A DNA stretch of 7,493 bases from Chloroflexota bacterium (GTDB lineage Bacteria > Chloroflexota > FW602-bin22 > JAMCYS01). Positions 1 through 4,919 of this stretch are shown piece by piece (position 1 is the stretch's first letter; every line of letters begins with the position of its first letter). The DNA lies in NCBI GenBank assembly GCA_021847625.1, contig JAJZQK010000144.1, positions 1-7,493 on the forward strand. The letters run 5' to 3'. The translations under genes and the position numbers were made by a program. The notes beneath the pieces are model-generated. The model was not told where the DNA came from. It searched no databases and saw only the letters and a program-made list of their open reading frames with translations.

Positions 1-348
1 GGCAGCGACGCCAACGGCCCGACGGCGGTGCTCAAGTCCGTGGCCAAGCTCGACCACGCCCTGGCCACCACCGGCACGATTCTGAACCTGAAGTTCCATC
101 CCTCCGCGCTGGAGGGCGAGGACCGCTTGCGGAAGTTCGCCTCGCTCATCCGCTCGTTCGTCGACCTGAAGGGCTTCCAGGTGCAGTTCAACGTAATCTC
201 GGCGGACGTCCTGCGGGAGGCCCAGTCCCATCCGGAGCGCTACCGCAACCTGGTGGTGAAGGTGGCCGGCTACAGCGCCTTCTTCGCCACCCTCGACCGC
301 AAGCTGCAGGACCAGCTGATCGAGCGCACGACGCACTATCTGGGGTAG
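1..348 (+). CDS. Glycyl radical enzyme, C-terminal fragment (5' end outside window)
   Basis: The window opens inside this reading frame; 115 C-terminal residues are visible, ending at TAG (346-348). The fragment begins with a GSDANGPTAVLKSV stretch, which matches the conserved region of glycyl radical enzymes (pyruvate formate-lyase/diol dehydratase superfamily) that precedes the glycyl loop. Near the end is the signature VKVAGYSAFF, whose glycine (fragment residue 90, codon 268-270) is the one converted to a stable radical by a dedicated radical SAM activase. The VAGYSA form, together with QDQLIERT, looks closer to the glycerol/diol dehydratase, choline lyase and arylalkyl-succinate synthase branch than to classical pyruvate formate-lyase, which has VSGYA. 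The substrate cannot be told, because the active-site cysteine and substrate loops lie upstream. An internal GTG or ATG would be an artefact; the true start is off-window. No activase gene follows: the next gene is convergent. Family assignment is firm, subfamily is not. Confidence 0.93.
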   Translation, partial: GSDANGPTAVLKSVAKLDHALATTGTILNLKFHPSALEGEDRLRKFASLIRSFVDLKGFQVQFNVISADVLREAQSHPERYRNLVVKVAGYSAFFATLDRKLQDQLIERTTHYLG

Positions 349-409
349 AGCCCGCTACATCTTAACCACCGACGAGTAGGACACCAGTATTCGCAATCGG
401 TATAACTTC

Positions 410-467
410 GGATATGCTTCTTGGCGTGCGCCCTGAGCATAGCACAGGGCAAGAATGCATGATACCC
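410..467. terminator. Imperfect inverted repeat between convergent genes, possible bidirectional terminator
   Basis: The core is a 6-bp stem GCCCTG (430-435) with CAGGGC (445-450) around a 9-base loop. TTCTT (418-422) can pair with AAGAA (451-455) outside it, leaving a 7-base bulge on one side, and further partial matches run out to 410-417 and 456-467. The right end touches the stop codon of the ATPase gene at 468-470. The position between two convergent genes suits a shared terminator, but neither strand has a clear T-run after the stem, so this is tentative. Confidence 0.3.
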
Positions 468-2798
468 CTAGGCCAGCCCGAATCTCTCGAAGATGATCAC
501 CTTGATGGGATCCATCAGGAACATGAAGGCAACGGCAATCCCCAAGACCGCGAGCACCGCCTGCCAGCCAACTGCCGTCATCAACAGCCCTTGCGTTGCC
601 AGAAGGGACACGACGATCAGGTCCCCGATGGTAGCCATAATCAGCCACCTGCTGGGCCGGCTTTGCCAGAGGTGGCGACGCTGGCGCACCAGGTAGACCG
701 TGGCCTGGCCGCTGAAGACGAGCATCACGAAGATCAAGGTCTGGAGCTGGGGCAACGCCAGGTGGAACACACCTTCGGCAAGGTAGAGGACGAGGAACGA
801 TTCCGCCAGCACCAGCATTGCCAGCAGCCCGGAGGTCGCCACCAAGGCCGGAACCTGCCAGCGGTCCGGCTTGTCGGAGTAGCCGACGTTGTCGGTGGCG
901 ATTGCCATCGTGACGAAGTCGTTGGCGAACAGTAGCAGCACGACCAGGAAAGGCGTGATCACGAATTCCTTGGTCACGAAGAAGGCCAGCGTGAGGAACA
1001 GAGCGACCTGGATGGTCTTGATGATCTTGTTGAGAGTATAGGTGAGCATGCGCTGGTAGATCTGTCGGCTGGTCTTAACGGCGCTGACGAGATTGAGCAG
1101 CCCCGGGTCGGTGAGCACCATGCTGGCCGCCGCCTTGGCGACGTCGGTTGCGCCGGCCACGGCGACGCCGACTTCGGCCTGTTTCAGGGCGGGGGCGTCG
1201 TTCACGCCGTCCCCGGTCATGCCTACCACGTGCCCGGCGCTCTGCAACGCGCGCACCAGGTCGTACTTATCCTGGGGAAGAACCCCCGCGAAGACCGTGC
1301 AGCGCCCGTCGTGCTGGCCCTTGATCTCCTGGGGTCCGCAGGCCTGCCCATCCATACCCACCTGGCGGGCGATGGCCAGGGCGGTAGGCGCGGCATCGCC
1401 CGTGATCATCCGGATGCGGACGCCGAGGTCGCGCAGGGTGGAGACCAGCGCGGCGGAGTCGGGCCGAGGCCGGTCGACTAGCGCTATCAGCCCCGCCAAA
1501 CGCAACGACCCGTCGGACCCGGCTGCTACGGCGAGGACCCGGTAGCCCTGAGCGGAGAGGGACGCCACATCGCTCGTCAGTTCCGGCGGGACGGCGGCGG
1601 AGAGCGAGGTAAGGACCTGCGGCAGGCCCTTCATCACTCGTAGGCGAGTGCCATCTTGCTCCACTACCGCCTCGGTGCGTTTGGTCGCCGGATCGAAGGG
1701 AGTGAACGATAGCCGCCGATAGGGGGCGACGCTCGTGGGTGTGGCTGATGCCCGCAGGATCGCCAAGTCTATCGCGTCCTGGCTCGCGGCATCGGAGGCT
1801 AGAGCGGCGAACTCGAGAGGCTGGTCCGGTGCGAACGGCGGATAGGCTCGCACGGCGCCGACGCTGAGCTCGTTCAAGGTAATCGTGCCGGTCTTGTCGA
1901 CGCACAGCGCGTCCATGGAGGCCGCCTCCTCGATTGCCGACAACCGTGTCACCAGCACCCCTCGTCTGCTCAGTTCCAGCGACCCGAGGGCCTGGGCGAT
2001 GGTGAACGTGGCGGGCAGGGCGACCGGCACGGAGGCGACGAGCAGAATCAGCGCAAACGGCAGGGCCGCCAGCAAGGAGATGCCCACCAGCGGCACGTAG
2101 ATGAGGAGCGCGGCCACCAGCAGAACGTCGATCACGAGGAGGTACTTCACGATATTGAAGATGATGGTTTCCAGGTGAGTGACGGTCTTGGCCGACTGCA
2201 CCAGTTGAGTGGTCTTGCCGAAGTACGTCTTGCCGCCAGTGGCAACCACCTCGGCCGTGGCCTCACCGCGCTGAACGATCGAGCCCGAGTACATGGCCCC
2301 TTGCCGCGAGGCTTCCACGGGCAGCGACTCGCCCGTCAGCGCCGACTGATCGAGCTGCACGTCGCCGTCGAGCACGCGAACGTCGGCGGGCACGATGTCG
2401 CCCACGCGCACGTGGATCACGTCACCCGGCACCAGTTCGCGCGCGGGCAGGAGCTGCCACTCGCCGTCGCGCCTCACCCGCGTGTTGATCGCCAGATGCT
2501 GGCGTAGCAGCGCCAGCGCGTTCTCGGCTCGGCTTTCCTGCACGAAACTCAATACCGCGTTGAAGACGAGCAAGAAGAAGATGATCACGGCGTCGGCTTG
2601 CCTACCCAGAACGAGGGTCAGGACTATGGCGGCCTCCAGCATCCAGGGGACCGGCGCCCAGAACTTGCGCAAGAACGACAGCCACGGGTTCTCGCGGCGT
2701 TCGGGTACCTCGTTCGGGCCGTACTGCTGGAGCCGCTTCGCTGCCTCTGCCGCCGTTAACCCCTGAGCCTCCGCTTGCCCCGTCCCGTTCACACTCAT
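468..2798 (-). CDS. P-type ATPase, plasma-membrane H+-ATPase (P3A) type
   Basis: This 776-residue integral membrane protein would use ATP to pump a cation, most likely protons, out across the cytoplasmic membrane. All P-type landmarks are present in order: N-terminal cation-ATPase domain (about 12-75), actuator motif TGES (155-158), M4 motif PVALPA (258-263), phosphorylation site DKTGT with Asp301, nucleotide-domain motif FTPFDPATKRT (365-375), KGLP (390-393, usually KGAP), TGD (466-468), and hinge TGDGVNDAP (528-536). About ten membrane segments are expected: four before residue 270 and six after 588. The M6 sequence FANDFVTMAIATDN carries Asp627, where the plant and fungal proton pumps have their essential carboxylate; this with KRT and PVALP points to the P3A class rather than Ca2+ or heavy-metal pumps. 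By eye, the M5 position equivalent to Arg655 of plant AHA2 is Gln597. There is no C-terminal autoinhibitory extension. The ATG at 2796-2798 has only a modest GAGG (2811-2814, opposite strand) 12 bases upstream. Transported ion is inferred. Confidence 0.93.
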   Translation of the reverse strand: MSVNGTGQAEAQGLTAAEAAKRLQQYGPNEVPERRENPWLSFLRKFWAPVPWMLEAAIVLTLVLGRQADAVIIFFLLVFNAVLSFVQESRAENALALLRQHLAINTRVRRDGEWQLLPARELVPGDVIHVRVGDIVPADVRVLDGDVQLDQSALTGESLPVEASRQGAMYSGSIVQRGEATAEVVATGGKTYFGKTTQLVQSAKTVTHLETIIFNIVKYLLVIDVLLVAALLIYVPLVGISLLAALPFALILLVASVPVALPATFTIAQALGSLELSRRGVLVTRLSAIEEAASMDALCVDKTGTITLNELSVGAVRAYPPFAPDQPLEFAALASDAASQDAIDLAILRASATPTSVAPYRRLSFTPFDPATKRTEAVVEQDGTRLRVMKGLPQVLTSLSAAVPPELTSDVASLSAQGYRVLAVAAGSDGSLRLAGLIALVDRPRPDSAALVSTLRDLGVRIRMITGDAAPTALAIARQVGMDGQACGPQEIKGQHDGRCTVFAGVLPQDKYDLVRALQSAGHVVGMTGDGVNDAPALKQAEVGVAVAGATDVAKAAASMVLTDPGLLNLVSAVKTSRQIYQRMLTYTLNKIIKTIQVALFLTLAFFVTKEFVITPFLVVLLLFANDFVTMAIATDNVGYSDKPDRWQVPALVATSGLLAMLVLAESFLVLYLAEGVFHLALPQLQTLIFVMLVFSGQATVYLVRQRRHLWQSRPSRWLIMATIGDLIVVSLLATQGLLMTAVGWQAVLAVLGIAVAFMFLMDPIKVIIFERFGLA

Positions 2799-2824
2799 AA
2801 CACGCTCGTACCTCGATCCAGGCG

Positions 2825-2864
2825 TCCGACCGCCTCAACCTTCCACGGGACGGAGGCGGTCGGA
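2825..2864 (-). promoter_or_regulatory. Perfect 12-bp inverted repeat in the leader of the ATPase gene
   Basis: TCCGACCGCCTC (2825-2836) is exactly complementary to GAGGCGGTCGGA (2853-2864), separated by 16 bases. It ends 27 bases before the ATPase start codon on the minus strand. It could act as an RNA hairpin in the leader (attenuator or 5' stabiliser) or as an operator for a dimeric repressor. I find no confident -10/-35 pair nearby and no T-run after the stem, so the function is open; the symmetry itself is certain. Confidence 0.5.
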
Positions 2865-2950
2865 GAAGTGCAGCTGACGCTGTCACTCTCGGCCCGGTGT
2901 TAAGGGATGCAACATCCATGCCACGAGCGCCCAGAGGGGTGGACGGCATT

Positions 2951-2985
2951 CGCCATCGCCCACGGCCCTGGCGAGGGCGATGGCG
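2951..2985 (-). terminator. 11-bp perfect stem-loop just after the radical SAM gene
   Basis: CGCCATCGCCC (2951-2961) pairs perfectly with GGGCGATGGCG (2975-2985) around a 13-base loop. It starts 13 bases after the radical SAM stop codon in the direction of transcription. The placement is that of a 3'-end hairpin. The following minus-strand sequence lacks a U-tract, so it is either a non-canonical terminator or a 3'-end stabilising stem; an alternative short hairpin GCCCT/AGGGC (2965-2978) competes with it. Confidence 0.45.
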
Positions 2986-2998
2986 CCGGGCGGGAGCC

Positions 2999-4312
2999 CT
3001 ACAGGAAGGAGGAGGCCCAGGACGACATGCGGTTGAAGAAGGCCTTGGAGACGGGGTCGCTGCGATACATGAAGTTCACGGCCCAGAGAAGAGGGCTGTA
3101 GGTGTGGAAAGGCCCCACGCGTTGGAAGATGGAGCCTAGGCTGTAGAACTCTCGCCAGGCCCAGTCGTGGCCCTCCTGTAGCCGTTGGGGCGATACAAGC
3201 TTGGGCTGGAAGACGACGCGGTCCTCCCGGTAGTCGTCCCAGTTCTTGGTGAGGAGCCGCCCATCCCGCTCCATGGTGGCCATGGCCACCGTGCCTGGGT
3301 AGGGCGTGAGGATGCTGAACTGGGCTACCTCCAGGCGGGTCCGCCGTGCGAAGCGGACCGTCTCCACGAAGGTGTCCTCGGTGTCGTGGTCGAGCCCGAA
3401 GATGAAGGCGCCGTAGATGCTGATGCCGTGCGACTGGATGCGGCGGATGGCCTGCTCGTACTCTTCCACGGCGTTGTGCCGTTTGTGCACCGAGCGCAGG
3501 CTCTCGGGGGAGATCGACTCGATGCCGAGGAAGAGGGCCCGGCAGCCCGCCTCGAAGGCCATCGCCAACAGGCTCTCGTCGCGGGCGATCGTCAGCGAGG
3601 CCTGGCCGATCCAGGGCACCTTGCATGCCGCCAGAACGCGAAAGAGGTCGCGGGAGTGGCCGGGATGGCCGATCACGTTGTCGTCGACCAACAGGAACAT
3701 CCGGCGGCCCTGCAGCCCCTGGATTTCCTTCGCCACTTCTTCCACCGGCCGCCAGCGATAAGTGCCGCCGAAGAAGGAGGTCACCGAGCAGAAAGAGCAG
3801 CCGTAGGGGCAGCCGCGGGCGGTGTAGACCGTGTCGGGGCAGAGGTAGTGCCGGCGCTGGAAGATGTCGCGCCGGGGGGCGGGCAGGCGGGCCAGGTCGG
3901 GCCGGGTCTCGGCGCGGTACAGCGGCTTCAACTTCCCCTCTTGGGAGTCCGCCAGCACCTGGGGCCAGATATCCTCCCCCTCCCCCACCACCACCGCGTC
4001 GGCGTGCTGGACGGCCTCTTCCGGCAGGGCGCTGGGGTGGATGCCGCCCAGCACCACCGGCAGCCCCCGCGCCCGGAAGGTATCCGCCGCCCGGTAGGCG
4101 TGGTTGGCCGTCTGCGTTGTCGACGTGATGCCCACCAGGTCGGCGGGCTGGTCGAAGTCAATGGGGCCGAGATTCTCATCGCTGAGCGTGACCTCCATCT
4201 CGGGCGGGGTGACGGAGGCGAGGGCGGCCAGCGCCAACGGCGGCGCCAGGAAGACCCCGGGCCGCGCCCCGAAGGGCTCCTCCCGGGACGGTGCGACCAG
4301 ATGAACTCTCAT
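2999..4312 (-). CDS. B12-binding-domain radical SAM protein, substrate unknown
   Basis: This 437-residue cytoplasmic protein has the cobalamin-binding radical SAM layout. Residues about 1-145 form a Rossmann-like B12-binding domain with the family stretch VVLGGIHPSALPEEA (86-100) and VVVGEGED (107-114); the DxHxxG motif of base-off cobalamin proteins is not visible, as in many members. The radical SAM core (about 160-345) has CPYGCSFC with Cys168, Cys172 and Cys175 ligating the 4Fe-4S cluster, then FFGGTYRWRPVEEV, LLVDDNVIG (207-215), a GIES strand end (263-266) and TPYPGT (336-341). The tail (350-437), with VVFQPKLVSP and WAWREFYSL, resembles the DUF4070-type tail of related proteins. Characterised relatives methylate unactivated carbons (hopanoid methylases) or rearrange rings, but nothing here fixes the reaction. 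It has no second cluster-binding cysteine motif. The ATG is well supported by AGGGGAG (4317-4323) four bases upstream. Neighbouring genes give no pathway clue; it appears to be transcribed alone. Confidence 0.92.
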   Translation of the reverse strand: MRVHLVAPSREEPFGARPGVFLAPPLALAALASVTPPEMEVTLSDENLGPIDFDQPADLVGITSTTQTANHAYRAADTFRARGLPVVLGGIHPSALPEEAVQHADAVVVGEGEDIWPQVLADSQEGKLKPLYRAETRPDLARLPAPRRDIFQRRHYLCPDTVYTARGCPYGCSFCSVTSFFGGTYRWRPVEEVAKEIQGLQGRRMFLLVDDNVIGHPGHSRDLFRVLAACKVPWIGQASLTIARDESLLAMAFEAGCRALFLGIESISPESLRSVHKRHNAVEEYEQAIRRIQSHGISIYGAFIFGLDHDTEDTFVETVRFARRTRLEVAQFSILTPYPGTVAMATMERDGRLLTKNWDDYREDRVVFQPKLVSPQRLQEGHDWAWREFYSLGSIFQRVGPFHTYSPLLWAVNFMYRSDPVSKAFFNRMSSWASSFL

Positions 4313-4513
4313 TTATCTCCCCTTTCTCGTTGGAAGAACGGCTGGAATAGTGCTGAATCTGGGCAAGCAGGGGGCAACGGTTGTAGGCGGTTCCTTGCAG
4401 TGCGCCTTGGTGGCTGCCAGAGGGGCTGGCTCGCCGGGCCGCGGGAAATGGCGGGACACGTCGGAAGCCTTGCCGGCTCCGTGTGCCGTCCAAACGGGGC
4501 CCGGAGGGGGGCC

Positions 4514-4581
4514 AGGGCGGCCGTGCCTTGTGATTGGGAGGTGTTCGAATGGATGCGCGGGACGCCGTACACGGCCGCTCT
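4514..4581 (-). promoter_or_regulatory. Potential long-range stem in the radical SAM leader
   Basis: GCGGCCGTG (4517-4525) and CACGGCCGC (4570-4578) are perfectly complementary across 44 bases, and the pairing continues two more bases past one mismatch. On the minus-strand transcript the first arm also forms a small competing hairpin, GCCGT/ACGGC, so two exclusive folds are possible. It begins about 30-40 bases after the predicted transcription start. GC-rich sequence yields such pairings by chance, so confidence is low. Confidence 0.25.
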
Positions 4582-4616
4582 CCAGGTTCGCGACAGCAAC
4601 TCCTGTTCTCCAGTCA

Positions 4617-4645
4617 ATTGTAACACGCTTTAGCGCCGGCAAACC
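4617..4645 (-). promoter_or_regulatory. Candidate extended -10 promoter for the radical SAM gene
   Basis: On the minus strand the sequence TGTTACAAT gives a -10 hexamer TACAAT (4617-4622, five of six to consensus) preceded by the extended TGn element. The -35 region 17 bases upstream (GGTTTG, 4640-4645) is weak, as is common with extended -10 promoters. It would give a leader of roughly 300 bases before the start codon at 4312. Confidence 0.4.
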
Positions 4646-4680
4646 CCATGAGCGTCATTTTGGTGGGCTTTTGTGGAGAA

Positions 4681-4866
4681 GGCGGACAAAACGGGGAATC
4701 ATCTAAATCACAACCTCTCAGGCGGACTCGCCCGGGCGGACAGAGCCGTCCGCCCCTACGTATTGTGGCAGGACCGGCTATTATCAGGGGAATAAGGGCC
4801 TGCCCTACGTGTGCGAGGAAAGGCGTCGTTGCAGCCCGTAGGGCAGGGGACAAGCCCCTGCCGCCC
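4681..4866. repeat. Cluster of short palindromes and direct repeats, REP/MITE-like
   Basis: Three perfect hairpins crowd into 186 bases: GGGCGGAC/GTCCGCCC (4734-4741 with 4748-4755, loop 6), CCTGCCCTACG/CGTAGGGCAGG (4799-4809 with 4837-4847, 27 bases apart) and GGCAGGGG/CCCCTGCC (4842-4849 with 4855-4862, loop 5), the last two sharing bases. GGCGGAC occurs three times in direct orientation (4681, 4721, 4735), and CGCCCGGGCG (4729-4738) is a further palindrome. A CGTAGGGGC or CGTAGGGC edge recurs at three places in both orientations. The pattern resembles dispersed extragenic palindromic elements. It lies downstream of the permease gene, where it might also end its transcript, though no T-run follows. 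Confidence 0.5.
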
Positions 4867-4919
4867 GTTTCCGTTCCTGTGGTACATTGGGCTACGGCAG
4901 ACCGGAGACATGGTATGCG

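Larger units (their letters stand above)
4313..4919. other. 607-base intergenic region without a convincing gene
   Basis: This lies between the start of the radical SAM gene and the stop of the permease gene, both on the minus strand. Short open frames exist on both strands, but their translations are rich in Arg, Pro and Gly, match no family I recognise and lack good ribosome binding sites. The part nearer the radical SAM gene (4313-4616) looks like a long 5' leader with several possible stems; a promoter-like site sits at 4617-4645; the part from 4681 to 4866 is a cluster of palindromes. No cobalamin riboswitch or tRNA is recognisable. Confidence 0.6.

Noticed and set aside
402..414. ATAACTTCGGATA, 12 of 13 matches to one arm of the loxP recombination site.
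   Set aside because: The second inverted arm and the 8-base spacer are absent, so it is a chance half-site with no recombinase gene nearby.
414..935. A 173-codon plus-strand frame opposite the 3' end of the ATPase gene.
   Set aside because: It is rich in Gln, His and Glu without any recognisable fold and lies antisense to conserved ATPase codons; no ribosome binding site.
2999..4312. The radical SAM protein as activating enzyme for the glycyl radical enzyme at the left edge.
   Set aside because: Activases are usually small single-domain or ferredoxin-containing proteins adjacent in the same direction; this one has a B12-binding domain, is on the other strand, and the ATPase gene lies between.
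4535..4555. GTTCGAAT resembling a tRNA T-loop.
   Set aside because: The flanking bases do not form a T-stem, and no acceptor, D or anticodon arm can be built on either strand.
4313..4616. A cobalamin riboswitch was considered in the leader of the B12-type radical SAM gene.
   Set aside because: I could not find the B12-box pattern or the conserved core blocks on the minus strand; a bare GCCACC is insufficient.
3185..4633. A 482-codon open frame on the plus strand opposite the radical SAM gene.
   Set aside because: It is antisense to a gene with clear catalytic motifs, its translation is Gly/Ala/His/Arg-rich without family features, and such shadows are common in GC-rich DNA.
4309..4642. Two short minus-strand frames of 105 and 109 codons just upstream of the radical SAM gene.
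   Set aside because: They overlap the promoter-like site, have atypical Pro/Arg-rich composition and no family resemblance.
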